From an uncultured Crocinitomix sp. (GTDB taxonomy: Bacteria; Bacteroidota; Bacteroidia; Flavobacteriales_D; Crocinitomicaceae): 64,000 nucleotides of DNA. The stretch spans positions 1 through 64,000 of the forward strand of contig CAJQHR010000037.1 of NCBI GenBank assembly GCA_905478225.1. The letters are read 5' to 3'. The notes below the pieces were generated by a model, which worked only from the letters and a program-made list of their open reading frames with translations, did not search any database and had not been told where the DNA came from. Positions 8,261-17,779 of the stretch are shown piece after piece; position 1 is the first letter of the stretch, and the number at the start of each line of letters is the position of its first letter. The translations under genes were made by a program, and so were the position numbers.

Positions 8261-10627
8261 TTAGCCACTGCACATCTCACAGTTATCTGGATCATCCAGA
8301 GAACATGCGATTTCAGCTAATCTTTCTTCTTCCGTTTTCGCAACAATTGGTGCAGAAACTGCCTCTTTGTCCAATGTAAATTTAATGGCATCCGTTGCTG
8401 CTTTTGTTCTCAAGTAATACATACCTGTTTTCAAACCAGCTTTCCAACCATAAAAGTGCATTGAAGTCAATTTCGCAAAGTTTGCATTTTCCATAAACAA
8501 GTTCAATGATTGTGATTGGCAAATGTATGCGCCACGATCAGCTGCTTGATTAATCAATACTTTTTGAGAAATTTCCCAAGCTGTTTTATAAAGATCTTTA
8601 ATGTCTTGTGGAATCTCATCAATGTTTTGAATTGATCCGTTTGAAGCCATCAATTTGTTCTTCATGTTTGAATCCCAAAGGTTTAACTTTGCCAAGTCTT
8701 TTAATAAGTGCTTGTTTACAACGATAAACTCACCTGAAAGTACACGTCTTGTGTAAATGTTAGATGTGTATGGTTCAAAGCATTCGTTGTTTCCTAATAT
8801 TTGAGCTGTTGAAGCTGTTGGCATTGGAGCAAGTAACAATGAGTTTCTTACACCATGTTCTTTCACTTCTTCTCTTAAAATATCCCATTCCCATCTATCT
8901 GAAGGAGTTACATCCCACATATCAAATTGGAATTCACCTTTAGAAATTGGAGATCCTTCGATAGTTTCATAAGCACCTTCTTTGATTGCTAAATCTTTTG
9001 ATGCAGTAACTGCAGCATAATAAATAGTTTCAAAAATCTTTTTATTCAAAGTACTGGCTGCTTCAGAATCGTAAGGAAGACGCATTAAAATATAAGCATC
9101 AGCCAAACCTTGTACGCCAATACCAATTGGGCGGTGACGTTTGTTTGAATTCTCAGCTTCTATTACTGGATAGTAGTTTTGATCAATTACGCGATTCAAG
9201 TTTACCGTTAAGTGGTAAGCCATTTCGAATAATTTGTCGTGATCAAAAGTTTTGTTTTCTTGGTCAACAAATTTTGGCAATGCAATTGATCCTAAGTTAC
9301 AAACAGCAACTTCATCTGGTGCAGTGTACTCCAAAATCTCAGTACATAAGTTTGAAGACTTAATTGTTCCTAAGTTCTTTTGATTCGACTTTAAGTTTGC
9401 CGCATCTTTATAAACCATATAAGGTGTACCTGTTTCAATTTGAGATTCTAAAATCTTAAACCAAACATCTTGTGCTTTTATCGTCTTTCTTCCTCTACCT
9501 TCTGCTTCGTATTTTAAATACAACTCCTCAAATTCATCTCCGTAAGCAGTTGATAATCCTGGACACTCATTTGGACACATTAATGTCCAATCCCCATTTT
9601 CCTCAACTCTTTTCATGAATAAATCTGGAACCCACATGGCATAGAATAAATCTCTTGCACGTTGTTCTTCCTTTCCGTGATTTTTCTTTAAATCCAAGAA
9701 GTCAAAAATATCTGCGTGCCATGGCTCAACATAAATAGCGAAAGAACCTTTTCTTTTTCCTCCACCTTGATCTACATATCTTGCAGTATCATTAAATACA
9801 CGCAACATTGGTACAATACCATTTGATGTTCCGTTTGTTCCTTTGATGTAAGAACCTTTTGCACGGATATCGTGAATAGATAAACCGATTCCACCAGCAG
9901 ATTGAGAAATACGCGCACATTGTTTTAATGTATCGTAAATACCCTCAATACTGTCGTCTTTCATTTGCAATAAAAAGCAAGATGACATTTGTGGTTTTGG
10001 TGTTCCTGCGTTGAACAAAGTAGGTGTAGCATGTGTAAACCAACCTTGAGACATTGCATTATAAGTTTTTACTGCAGATTCGAGATCTTCTTTGTGAATC
10101 CCAACAGAAACACGCATTAACATATGTTGAGGACGCTCAACAATCTTATTGTTAATTTTTAGTAAGTAAGCTCTTTCTAATGTTTTGAATCCAAAAAAGT
10201 CATATTTGAAATCACGATCATAAATAATGTGTGAATCAAAATATTCTGAATTGTCTTTTATAATTTGGTAAACATCATCAGCAATTAATGATGCATTATC
10301 CCCAGTGATTGGATCAATGTAACTGTAAAGATCTTCTATTGTATCAGAAAATGATTTTTTTGTATTCTTGTGAAGGTTTGATACTGAAATACGTGATGCT
10401 AATAATGCATAATCTGGGTGCTCAATTGTTTTTGAAGCAGACACTTCAGCAGCCAGGTTATCCAACTCATACGTACTCACTCCGTCATAAAGTCCTTCTA
10501 TAACTTTCATTGCCACCATTTCTGGTTGTACAATTGGGCTTAAGCCGTAACATAATTTTTTTACGCGGGCCGTGATTTTGTCAAATTTGACTGGCTCCTT
10601 GCGACCATCTCTTTTTATTACATACAT
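8261..10627 (-). CDS. nrdA: Ribonucleoside-diphosphate reductase, alpha subunit (class Ia)
   Basis: The 788-residue large subunit reduces ribonucleoside diphosphates to deoxyribonucleotides. An N-terminal ATP-cone (about 1-90, [20 protein letters not shown]) provides allosteric control of activity, followed by the 10-stranded barrel with SSCFLLQ, NLCTEI, NLGSIAL and a C-terminal redox pair C783/C786 (NCEMCSG) that shuttles electrons from thioredoxin or glutaredoxin. The ATG at 10627 is chosen because MYVIKRDG is the usual ATP-cone start; the frame continues to 10669 without family similarity. nrdB lies 85 bases upstream on the same strand, so the pair forms an operon, nrdB first. Confidence 0.95.
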   Translation of the reverse strand: MYVIKRDGRKEPVKFDKITARVKKLCYGLSPIVQPEMVAMKVIEGLYDGVSTYELDNLAAEVSASKTIEHPDYALLASRISVSNLHKNTKKSFSDTIEDLYSYIDPITGDNASLIADDVYQIIKDNSEYFDSHIIYDRDFKYDFFGFKTLERAYLLKINNKIVERPQHMLMRVSVGIHKEDLESAVKTYNAMSQGWFTHATPTLFNAGTPKPQMSSCFLLQMKDDSIEGIYDTLKQCARISQSAGGIGLSIHDIRAKGSYIKGTNGTSNGIVPMLRVFNDTARYVDQGGGKRKGSFAIYVEPWHADIFDFLDLKKNHGKEEQRARDLFYAMWVPDLFMKRVEENGDWTLMCPNECPGLSTAYGDEFEELYLKYEAEGRGRKTIKAQDVWFKILESQIETGTPYMVYKDAANLKSNQKNLGTIKSSNLCTEILEYTAPDEVAVCNLGSIALPKFVDQENKTFDHDKLFEMAYHLTVNLNRVIDQNYYPVIEAENSNKRHRPIGIGVQGLADAYILMRLPYDSEAASTLNKKIFETIYYAAVTASKDLAIKEGAYETIEGSPISKGEFQFDMWDVTPSDRWEWDILREEVKEHGVRNSLLLAPMPTASTAQILGNNECFEPYTSNIYTRRVLSGEFIVVNKHLLKDLAKLNLWDSNMKNKLMASNGSIQNIDEIPQDIKDLYKTAWEISQKVLINQAADRGAYICQSQSLNLFMENANFAKLTSMHFYGWKAGLKTGMYYLRTKAATDAIKFTLDKEAVSAPIVAKTEEERLAEIACSLDDPDNCEMCSG

Positions 10628-10712
10628 ATTGCGTCCTTGGTTTTTTTGTAATACTATGCCTGTTGGCAAGGCGAAGCATTGGGGTTTAAAATTTTAATTC
10701 ATTTAATTTTTT

Positions 10713-11690
10713 CTAGAAATCTTCGTCTAGTGAGAATGATTGATTCTCCCCACTGTTTAATACTCCGGCTTTTTGATATTCAGCCACGCGTTTTTCAAAG
10801 AAATTCGTTTTTCCTTGAATACTGATCATGTCCATAAAATCAAATGGATTTGTTGAGTTGTATACTGATGCACATCCTAACTCACCCAACAAACGATCCG
10901 CCACGAATTCGATATATTGCTGCATTAAATCTGCATTCATTCCTATCAATTTAACCGGTATCGCGTCAGTTACAAACTCTTTCTCTATTTCCACAGCATC
11001 TGTGATGATTTTTGTAACGGTTTCCTTCGGCAATTGAGTAACCAAATGGTTATTGTATAGCAAGCAAGCGAAGTCACAGTGGAGTCCTTCGTCTCGCGAA
11101 ATTAATTCATTTGAAAAGCTTAACCCTGGCATTAACCCTCTTTTCTTTAACCAGAAAATAGAACAAAATGAACCTGAAAAGAATATTCCTTCAACTGCGG
11201 CAAATGCGATTAGGCGTTCTGCATATGAACCTTGTTCGATCCACTTTAATGCCCAATCCGCTTTTCTTTTTACACATGGAATAGTGTCAACAGCATTGAA
11301 TAAATATTTTTTTTCTTTATCTTCCCTGATATAAGTATCAATCAATAAAGAATATGTTTCTGAGTGAATGTTTTCAATGGCAATTTGAAAACCATAGAAA
11401 AACTTTGCTTCCGTATATTGAACCTCTGACAAGAAGTTCTCGGCTAAGTTTTCATTCACAATTCCATCAGAAGCCGCAAAAAATGCTAAAATATGTTTGA
11501 TGAAATGTTGCTCATCTTCCGATAATTTTTCGTTCCAATCAATCAAATCTTGAGACAAATCAATTTCCTCAGCAGTCCAAAAACTTGCTTCAGCTTTTTT
11601 ATAAAATTGCCAGATATCATTGTGTGCGATTGGGAACAACACGAATCGTTCGTTATTCTTGATTAAAATCGGTTCTAATTCTTCAGCCAT
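10713..11690 (-). CDS. nrdB: Ribonucleoside-diphosphate reductase, beta subunit (class Ia)
   Basis: A 325-residue radical-generating small subunit. Aligned by eye with the mouse R2 protein, the di-iron ligands are D75, E106, H109, E167, E201 and H204, and the radical tyrosine is Y113 in [14 protein letters not shown]. The C-terminal tail ([10 protein letters not shown]) resembles the peptide that docks on the alpha subunit. The sequence is of the eukaryote/virus-like R2 type common in Bacteroidota. It starts at the ATG at 11690 and is the first gene of the nrdB-nrdA unit, downstream of a 490-base spacer shared with comF. Confidence 0.95.
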   Translation of the reverse strand: MAEELEPILIKNNERFVLFPIAHNDIWQFYKKAEASFWTAEEIDLSQDLIDWNEKLSEDEQHFIKHILAFFAASDGIVNENLAENFLSEVQYTEAKFFYGFQIAIENIHSETYSLLIDTYIREDKEKKYLFNAVDTIPCVKRKADWALKWIEQGSYAERLIAFAAVEGIFFSGSFCSIFWLKKRGLMPGLSFSNELISRDEGLHCDFACLLYNNHLVTQLPKETVTKIITDAVEIEKEFVTDAIPVKLIGMNADLMQQYIEFVADRLLGELGCASVYNSTNPFDFMDMISIQGKTNFFEKRVAEYQKAGVLNSGENQSFSLDEDF

Positions 11691-12180
11691 TTTAAGTCTT
11701 TTTTTGTTCTAATTTGTTGGTATTCTTGCACCTATTGGGAGTGTAGGTGTTTATACTCATTTTCCTTGCGGTATTTTCCGATTCTGCTCGTTTAAAATTG
11801 ATAAATTTCACCATTCTTAAATCGGACTACAAAAATTGCGATTTTTTATCGAAGAACCTATTCAATTTAATTCACAATCTACTCATAGTTTTCAACAATT
11901 TGTACTTTCCGTATGCTTTAAATTGTTCTTGTACAAGCGTTTAGGATTATATCGGTAATGGTTGGTAACTATTCGAAATAAATAATTTCTAACAACAACC
12001 CCTTATTTGTTAACAACTTATTCAAAGTTCGTTTTTTTTATAATAAACACGTTCAAACGGACTTACAATTTACAACAGTTACCATGTGTTAATCAAGTAA
12101 AAACTATTTTATATATAAACCATGAATTGTGAAAAACTATTCTTATCTTTAAATCGCCTAAAACAAAAATAAATAACTAT
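11691..12180. other. 490-base divergent spacer between nrdB and comF
   Basis: A very AT-rich region with no convincing gene; a 65-codon open frame at 11747-11944 is low-complexity and rejected. It must hold the promoters of nrdB (minus) and comF (plus). Visible elements: a perfect palindrome TTGTTAACAA at 12007-12016 and, for comF, TATCTTTA at 12144-12151, one base off the TAnnTTTG consensus and 29 bases before the ATG. No exact -7 element was seen for nrdB. The function of the palindrome is unknown; an operator is possible. Confidence 0.4.
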
Positions 12181-12879
12181 ATGAGTGTAGCCAGTCAATT
12201 TCGCACAATTAGTGGGGCATTTTTGGATGTATTCTATCCTAATATTTGCCAAATTTGCACTATAGATTTAAACATGAATGAACGTCATGTATGCTTATCC
12301 TGCGCACATGATTTACCTTATATAGGCCAAAACAAAAAAGAGTTACAGAAATTAGAAAAACTATTTTGGGGTCGGGTAGAAGTGAAACATGTCTATAGTT
12401 TACTCAATTATCAGCGTGGCAATCAAACGCAACGCCTACTTCATCTCTTAAAATACAAACAGAAAAAGAAATTGGGTCATTATTTTGGTGAGGTATTAGG
12501 AGAGGTGATTACAGATTCAGATCAATTTCATGCTATTATTCCTGTTCCACTTCATCCTAAAAAGGAAAGATTAAGAGGTTTTAATCAAAGCCGTGTAATT
12601 GCTGATGGCATTGCTGCTAAAACAAAAATCCCCATTAATGAAACCTGTTTAATACGTAACTCTCACAATTTGTCGCAAACAACTTTTTCTAAATATGACT
12701 GTTGGGACAATGTTAGACGCATTTTTTCGGTTAAACAAAGTGAAAAGTTAGAAAACAAGCATTTGTTATTGGTAGATGATGTCTTGACAACTGGCGCAAC
12801 TATTGAAGCTTGTATATTAGAATTGCTCAAAATTAAAAATTGCACCGTAAGTATTGCTACCTTAGCAGCTCGAATTTGA
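12181..12879 (+). CDS. comF: ComF family phosphoribosyltransferase-like protein
   Basis: A 232-residue protein with an N-terminal zinc-finger-like region (CQICTIDLNMNERHVCLSC, two CxxC pairs about 21-41) and a C-terminal PRTase fold with the PRPP-binding motif LLLVDDVLTTGATIE (about 196-210). ComF proteins take part in DNA uptake during natural transformation in several bacteria; in others their role is undefined. The mid-region motif AIIPVPLHPKKERLRGFNQS is typical. The next gene starts nine bases after the stop, so the two are probably cotranscribed. Confidence 0.9.
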   Translation: MSVASQFRTISGAFLDVFYPNICQICTIDLNMNERHVCLSCAHDLPYIGQNKKELQKLEKLFWGRVEVKHVYSLLNYQRGNQTQRLLHLLKYKQKKKLGHYFGEVLGEVITDSDQFHAIIPVPLHPKKERLRGFNQSRVIADGIAAKTKIPINETCLIRNSHNLSQTTFSKYDCWDNVRRIFSVKQSEKLENKHLLLVDDVLTTGATIEACILELLKIKNCTVSIATLAARI

Positions 12880-12888
12880 GACGGTTAA

Positions 12889-13923
12889 ATGACAGCGCAT
12901 AAAGATCAAAAGTCAAATGAAATAATTGGATGGGGCCTGGCAGGTGCAGTATTGTCTTGGCAACTTTATTTCCGAAATCAAAAATTTATGGTGTATGATT
13001 CCTTGTCGAATCATACAACCCGAGTGGCTGCCGGTATGGTAAACCCAATTGTATTTAAGCGCCTAACAAAAAGTTGGAACGCCGATCTTTTATTGCCTTA
13101 TGCTGAAAAGTTCTATTCACGTATTGAAAAGCTGTTGGACGTGAATTTAGTTTCAAACAAATCAATTTTTAGGGTTTTTGCTTCGGTGGAAGAGGAGAAT
13201 AATTGGTCGTCTAAACAAGGGGATGAGCGTTTTCAACGCTATTTGGAAACACCAACAGCTGCAGAAATGCCCTCATCTGAATTTGTTCATTCACCGTTTG
13301 GAATGGGTAAAGTGAATACAATTGGGAGTGTTGATACAAATCTGTTTTTAGATCGATCCAAAGTTTTTTTTCAAGAAAATAACATTCAATTTGTTGACGA
13401 AGTTTTTAAAAAAGAAACATTATCGGACAATGTTCGCTACTTTTTTTGTGAAGGTACTGTTGTGAGCCAAAACCCATGGTTTAAGGATTTGCCTTTGAAG
13501 CCAACGCATGGCGAAACATTGGTGATTGAAACGGAGGATTTAGAATTTGAACATACAGTGAACAAGAACATGTTTTTAATGCATATTGAAGGCAATAAAT
13601 ATAGGGTGGGTGCGACGTATAATTGGGAACTAATGGATCCTATTATTACGGAGGATGGAAAACTAAATTTACAAGAAAGACTAGCCGCTTTTACAAATTT
13701 CAAGTATAAAATAGTTGAACATACCGCAGGTATTCGCCCAACGGTAAAAGACCGCCGACCCATGCTTGGTGTTCATTCAATGCAAAAAAATGCAATTGTT
13801 TTTAACGGACTTGGCACTAAGGGAGTCATGATTGGACCATATTATGCCGAGCATTTAGTGCGCCATGTTTTTGATGGTGAAGTCTTAGAAAGTGAAGTTG
13901 ATATTCAGCGCTTTCAAAAATAA
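12889..13923 (+). CDS. FAD-dependent oxidoreductase (DAO family)
   Basis: A 344-residue protein with an N-terminal dinucleotide-binding motif, IIGWGLAGAVLSW (GxGxxG at 14-19), and the C-terminal FAD/substrate region of the glycine oxidase/D-amino acid oxidase superfamily (TAGIRPTVKDRRPMLG, then FNGLGTKGVMIGPYYAEHL). The family oxidises amines or amino acids with FAD; substrate cannot be told from sequence, and the C-terminal oxidoreductase domain of MnmC (tRNA modification) is a related alternative. No signal peptide. Located nine bases after comF. Confidence 0.8.
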   Translation: MTAHKDQKSNEIIGWGLAGAVLSWQLYFRNQKFMVYDSLSNHTTRVAAGMVNPIVFKRLTKSWNADLLLPYAEKFYSRIEKLLDVNLVSNKSIFRVFASVEEENNWSSKQGDERFQRYLETPTAAEMPSSEFVHSPFGMGKVNTIGSVDTNLFLDRSKVFFQENNIQFVDEVFKKETLSDNVRYFFCEGTVVSQNPWFKDLPLKPTHGETLVIETEDLEFEHTVNKNMFLMHIEGNKYRVGATYNWELMDPIITEDGKLNLQERLAAFTNFKYKIVEHTAGIRPTVKDRRPMLGVHSMQKNAIVFNGLGTKGVMIGPYYAEHLVRHVFDGEVLESEVDIQRFQK

Positions 13924-14144
13924 ATTCTTCAATTGCAATTCCAATTTTAAGGTTTGAAAGGATTGTCAAAAGAATACGTCTAATTGGTAAGGCAAATCAT
14001 AAATTTCATTGAATTTCCAAATACAAATAATGGGACTTAGCTAAATTATGTGCAACTTTGTTAGGCAACGCAGAACGTTTCAATGAACAATTGTGAGGTT
14101 TTGCGGTTTGTTTAAGTTAATAGTAATAGAAAAAAATATAAAAA

Positions 14145-14555
14145 ATGTATCCAGTAGAATTAACAACCCCAATGAAAAACCAATTGGTTGAAGCGGGATT
14201 TAAAAGTTTAGAAACACCAGAAGCAGTGGACGGAGCAATTAATGCAGACGGAACTGTTTTATGTGTAATAAATTCAGTGTGTGGATGTGCAGCAGGAACT
14301 ATGCGTCCTGGTGTTCTTTTATCAACAAAGCACAGTAAATTACCAAAAGAAATGGTAACTGTATTTGCTGGTGTTGATGGTGAGGCAGTGAATCAAGCAA
14401 GAAAATATACCTTGCCTTATCCTCCATCTTCTCCGTCAATTGCATTGTTCAAAGACGGAACGCTCGTTCATTTCATTGAAAGACATCATATCGAAGGTAG
14501 ATCAGCTGAAATGATTGCTGAGAACTTAGCAATGGCTTATGACGAGTATTGCTAG
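14145..14555 (+). CDS. Bacilliredoxin, BrxA/BrxB family
   Basis: A 136-residue cytoplasmic thioredoxin-fold protein. The signature is CGC at 46-48 (VINSVCGCAAGTMRPG), with an additional Cys at 40 and a C-terminal Cys. In Firmicutes BrxA/BrxB remove bacillithiol from proteins after oxidative stress; in Bacteroidota the low-molecular-weight thiol partner is less certain. Motifs YPPSSPSIALFKDG and FIERHHIEGR are characteristic. The next gene, a broken thioredoxin-fold lipoprotein, begins three bases after the stop, so they were probably one transcription unit. Confidence 0.9.
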   Translation: MYPVELTTPMKNQLVEAGFKSLETPEAVDGAINADGTVLCVINSVCGCAAGTMRPGVLLSTKHSKLPKEMVTVFAGVDGEAVNQARKYTLPYPPSSPSIALFKDGTLVHFIERHHIEGRSAEMIAENLAMAYDEYC

Positions 14556-14558
14556 TGA

Positions 14559-15617
14559 ATGAATATTAAACAGTATTTAATTTGTTTCATTACAACCGGA
14601 ATTTTTTTCGGCTGTGGTGAGCAAATAGATACTCCAGAAAATTTCCCTCCCCCGAATTTCGCCGAAGAAGAGATTTTATCTCGCGATATCTCAGATTTAA
14701 TAATCTACGAAATTCAAACCCAACTCAATTACGATAAGGTATTGGCTATTAGTGATAGTTTAAACAAACCTGTTTTGCTATATTTCACAGGCTATACCTC
14801 CGTTAATTCAAGAAAGTTTGAAAATAGTGTGTGGCCGGATCCTGAAGTTTACGACTTATTAAATGATCAGTTTATAATTGCTCAAATGTATGTAGATAGT
14901 TGAGTACCCTTGGACACTGATGCTGACCTTCCCGATTCCATGAATACAATTGGAGCGTATTGGATGAATTATCAACGTATGCATTATGATGAAAAATTCC
15001 AACCACTTTTTGATATAGTCAATCATAGAAATGAATCTTTAGTTCAAGAAATTGCTGCTTCTCAAAGTTATTATGATGCCAAATTGTATAAAGAGTGGCT
15101 TGACCAGGGGTTAAGAAGTTTTAGGATTCAGGAAGATCTCAGGGCGAGGTTGGATGAGAGCCCGCCTAATGATTTAGCATGTTTTCAGAAATACCAGATT
15201 CAAACCGAGGCTGATTTCGGAAGAATTTTAGCATTAAGTAGTAGTTTAAATAAGCCTGTTTTACTCCATTTTACGGGTTATGCTAGTTTTAGTTCAAGAC
15301 CATTTGAAACTAAAATTTGGCCTGATCCAAATGTTTATCATCTTTTAAAAAATGAGTTCCTTATAGCTTCTGTGTATGTGGATGATCGCACGGCGTTTCC
15401 AGAAATCCACAGTGATGATTCGGTTGCTACTTATGGAGAATATTGGATGAATTATGAAATTGCGCACTATGAAATGGTGACACAACCTATTTTTGATATC
15501 ATAAATCATGGGAATGAATCTTTAGTAGATCATATTGCGACATACAGCAGTCATAGAGATCCAGAATTGTATAGTGTATGGCTTGAAGAAGGGTTGGTAA
15601 ATTTCAATAAAGAATAA
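14559..15617 (+). pseudogene. Tandem DsbD-C/thioredoxin-fold lipoprotein interrupted by an in-frame TGA
   Basis: One continuous frame of 353 codons broken only by TGA at 14901-14903. N-terminal lipoprotein signal ends GIFFGC (Cys about residue 19). Two copies of the same domain follow: copy A about 14707-15126 and copy B about 15184-15606, each with LNKPVLL-FTGY, W-PDP-VY--L, -YVD, YWMNY and QP-FDI-NH-NESLV. They resemble the C-terminal thioredoxin domain of Bacteroidota DsbD-like proteins (typical FTGWACVNCRKME). The catalytic CxxC is replaced by Ser in both copies: SVNS in A, SFSS in B. Comparison with copy B (VDDRTAF versus VDS-stop-VPL) suggests the stop was CGA for Arg. If expressed, only copy A up to the middle would be made; a restart at 14910 would lack a signal peptide. 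Directly follows the bacilliredoxin gene. Confidence 0.75.
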
Positions 15618-15645
15618 ATACGTGATATTTACTTAACTTTAAAAT

Positions 15646-16239
15646 ATGAGATACTTAGTCTTATTGTTTCTATTTCCGTTCATTTCTCATGCCCAAAATT
15701 TGGATGATTATAACCAAGAAAGGTTGAAACTAACTGAAAATTTAATGGTCGGCCTAGGATCATGGTCAGTCGCAAATATGGGAGTGAGCGGAGTAGGTTG
15801 GGCAACAACGGATAATGAAGCCAAGTACTTTCACCAGATGAATGTAATGTGGAGTGGGGTGAACATGATTATTGCATTGCCGAGTTATTTTAAGGCAAAA
15901 AAAACGGACCCAAAAGGGATTTCTTTTTCAGAAACTTGGCGGACTCAACACATAAAAGAAAAAGTGTTTTTATTCAATACCGCCTTGGATCTAGTCTATG
16001 TTTCGGGGGGTTTTTATTTAAAACAACGCGCCTTAGTCGACGCGAATAATTATCACCGTTATAGAGGTTGGGGAAATTCGCTTATTATGCAGGGAGGATG
16101 CTTGTTTATACTTGATTTAACAGCAACAATTTTGCACACGAAGCACCGCAAAAATAAATTGCAAGGTTTTTGGGATAAAATGGACGCAATAGATCTTGGG
16201 ATGAGTGCTAATGGAATTGGATTCCAAATTTATTTGTAG
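15646..16239 (+). CDS. Membrane protein of unknown function (DUF6992-like)
   Basis: A 197-residue protein with a signal-type N-terminus (MRYLVLLFLFPFISHAQ) and about four further hydrophobic segments, e.g. MNVMWSGVNMIIALPSYF and LFNTALDLVYVSGGFYL. The pattern SWSVANMGVSGVGW and YHRYRGWGNSLIMQGGCLF resembles a Bacteroidota family I recall as DUF6992; the name is uncertain. No enzymatic motif is visible. It follows the broken lipoprotein gene by 28 bases and ends before a hairpin terminator at 16261. Confidence 0.65.
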   Translation: MRYLVLLFLFPFISHAQNLDDYNQERLKLTENLMVGLGSWSVANMGVSGVGWATTDNEAKYFHQMNVMWSGVNMIIALPSYFKAKKTDPKGISFSETWRTQHIKEKVFLFNTALDLVYVSGGFYLKQRALVDANNYHRYRGWGNSLIMQGGCLFILDLTATILHTKHRKNKLQGFWDKMDAIDLGMSANGIGFQIYL

Positions 16240-16260
16240 GAGGTTGAATTTGTCAAACCT

Positions 16261-16287
16261 AAAAAAGGTTATAAAACCACCTTTTTT
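16261..16287 (+). terminator. Rho-independent terminator
   Basis: AAAAAAGGT (16261-16269) pairs with ACCTTTTTT (16279-16287); the T run is part of the stem. It closes the 14145-16239 gene group. Confidence 0.75.
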
Positions 16288-16392
16288 CAGTTAAAAACTT
16301 ATCAGTTTCAATTCTTCCTTCTAAATTTAGAATAATCGCTCTCAGGTTATTATCTTTATAGCCAATAATAGAGTAAGGTCTTTACAAAGTCT

Positions 16393-16722
16393 ATGGATAA
16401 TAAATCAAAGAAAATTGCGCTGTATTCAATTGCTGCGATTGTACTATTTACGGCATTTTTTTACTTTTATGATGCAGCTATATTTGAAGCTGAAATTGTA
16501 GAACAAACTTCAACAGATACCTCTGATATTTCCTTAAAAGCACTCATTAATAATTCGGCATTGCCTGAAGGGGTATCTCTTGATCGATTAGTGTCTGTTG
16601 CTCCAACTGTTAAGGGAATATTATTATTGATTGTTTGTTGTCTAGGCTTACCGATTATGATTGGATATCGAATAGCGACCACTAGTCCCACTTCTCAAAA
16701 AACAGAACCTAAAAAAGATTAA
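16393..16722 (+). CDS. Small two-span membrane protein, unknown function
   Basis: A 109-residue protein not recognised. Two membrane segments are visible (about 9-27, LYSIAAIVLFTAFFYFYDA; about 74-92, GILLLIVCCLGLPIMIGY) separated by an acidic, Ser/Thr-rich loop of about 45 residues, and a short Lys-rich tail (QKTEPKKD). A near-consensus -7 element, TATCTTTA, is at 16351-16358. The M42 peptidase gene starts four bases after its stop, so the two are probably cotranscribed. Confidence 0.6.
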   Translation: MDNKSKKIALYSIAAIVLFTAFFYFYDAAIFEAEIVEQTSTDTSDISLKALINNSALPEGVSLDRLVSVAPTVKGILLLIVCCLGLPIMIGYRIATTSPTSQKTEPKKD

Positions 16723-16725
16723 AAA

Positions 16726-17772
16726 ATGAATATTGATTTATTAGCAAAAATATGTAAAACACCAGGTGCACCTGGTTTCGAGCAAAAGGTCCGCGAACTT
16801 GTCATAAAGGAGGTAACCCCTTTGGTAGATGAAGTAGAGGTGGACAATATGGGGAATGTATACGCCATTAAAAGAGGAAAAGAAGGAAAACGTGCCATGA
16901 TTGGTGCACATATGGATGAGATTGGATTCATTGTAACACATATTGACGATAAAGGATTTATTCGTTTTCATACATTGGGCGGTTTTGATCCAAAAACACT
17001 TACAGCACAGCGAGTTATTATTCACGGGAAAGAGGATTTGATTGGAGTGATGGCTTCCAAACCTATTCACGTTATGACGCCTGAGGAGAGGACTAAAATT
17101 GCCAAAATCTCAGACTATTTTATTGATACAGGGCTTTCGAAAGAAGAAGTTGAAGCCTTAATAAAAATTGGCGATCCGATTACACGCGAACGTGAGTTCA
17201 TTCAAATGGGAAATTGTGTAAATTCAAAATCCTTAGACAATCGTTTGGCGGTATTTATTTTAATTGAGACGTTGAGGAATTTGAAAGATAAAGAAGTGCC
17301 TTATGATGTTTACGGCGTATTTACTGTTCAAGAAGAGGTTGGTATTAGAGGTGCAAATGTTTCTTCTTTAAAAATTAATCCAGATTTTGGATTTGGACTA
17401 GATACTACAATTGCTTTTGATTTACCTGGAGCGGCTGAACATGAAAAAATTACGCGCTTGGGTGAAGGTACAGCCATAAAAATTATGGACGCTATGACCA
17501 TTTGTGATTATAGAATGGTCGATTTCATGAAACAAACTGCTGATAAGAATAAGATTAAATGGCAACCGGAAATCTTAACTGCTGGCGGAACAGATACCGC
17601 TGGAATTCAGAGAATGACTCAAGGTGGATCAATTGCTGGAGCGGTTTCAATTCCAACGCGCCATTTACATCAAGTGATTGAAATGGCAGATAAAGATGAT
17701 ATTCAAGGATCGATTGATTTGCTAACGGGTTGTCTTGAAGATTTGGGCGACTACGATTGGTCGTTTAAATAA
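16726..17772 (+). CDS. M42 family metal-dependent aminopeptidase
   Basis: A 348-residue cytoplasmic aminopeptidase of the M42 (glutamyl aminopeptidase/endoglucanase M) family. Metal ligands and catalytic residues are visible: H62 and D64 (GAHMDEIG), bridging D171 (SLDNRL), E203/E204 (VQEEVGIRGA), D226 (GLDTT) and the C-terminal His region SIPTRHLHQV (308-317). Length is normal. These enzymes form tetrahedral dodecamers that trim N-terminal residues from peptides. Four bases after the preceding small membrane protein gene. Confidence 0.92.
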   Translation: MNIDLLAKICKTPGAPGFEQKVRELVIKEVTPLVDEVEVDNMGNVYAIKRGKEGKRAMIGAHMDEIGFIVTHIDDKGFIRFHTLGGFDPKTLTAQRVIIHGKEDLIGVMASKPIHVMTPEERTKIAKISDYFIDTGLSKEEVEALIKIGDPITREREFIQMGNCVNSKSLDNRLAVFILIETLRNLKDKEVPYDVYGVFTVQEEVGIRGANVSSLKINPDFGFGLDTTIAFDLPGAAEHEKITRLGEGTAIKIMDAMTICDYRMVDFMKQTADKNKIKWQPEILTAGGTDTAGIQRMTQGGSIAGAVSIPTRHLHQVIEMADKDDIQGSIDLLTGCLEDLGDYDWSFK

Positions 17773-17779
17773 ATTTAAA

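Noticed and set aside
7995-8379. Open frames on both strands between the MtfA-like gene and nrdA
   Set aside because: The products are rich in Arg, Cys and Ser and reflect the direct repeats; they overlap the nrdA end.
8261-10669. Upstream extension of nrdA to 10669
   Set aside because: The added 14 residues lack similarity; the ATP-cone begins at the ATG at 10627.
11747-11944. 65-codon open frame in the nrdB-comF spacer
   Set aside because: No start-region signals and low-complexity, Leu/Asn/Phe-rich translation; likely chance.
14901-14903. TGA could encode selenocysteine in the thioredoxin-fold protein
   Set aside because: It aligns with Arg in the second copy, not with a redox Cys, and no SECIS-like hairpin is evident downstream. 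A CGA to TGA mutation is simpler.
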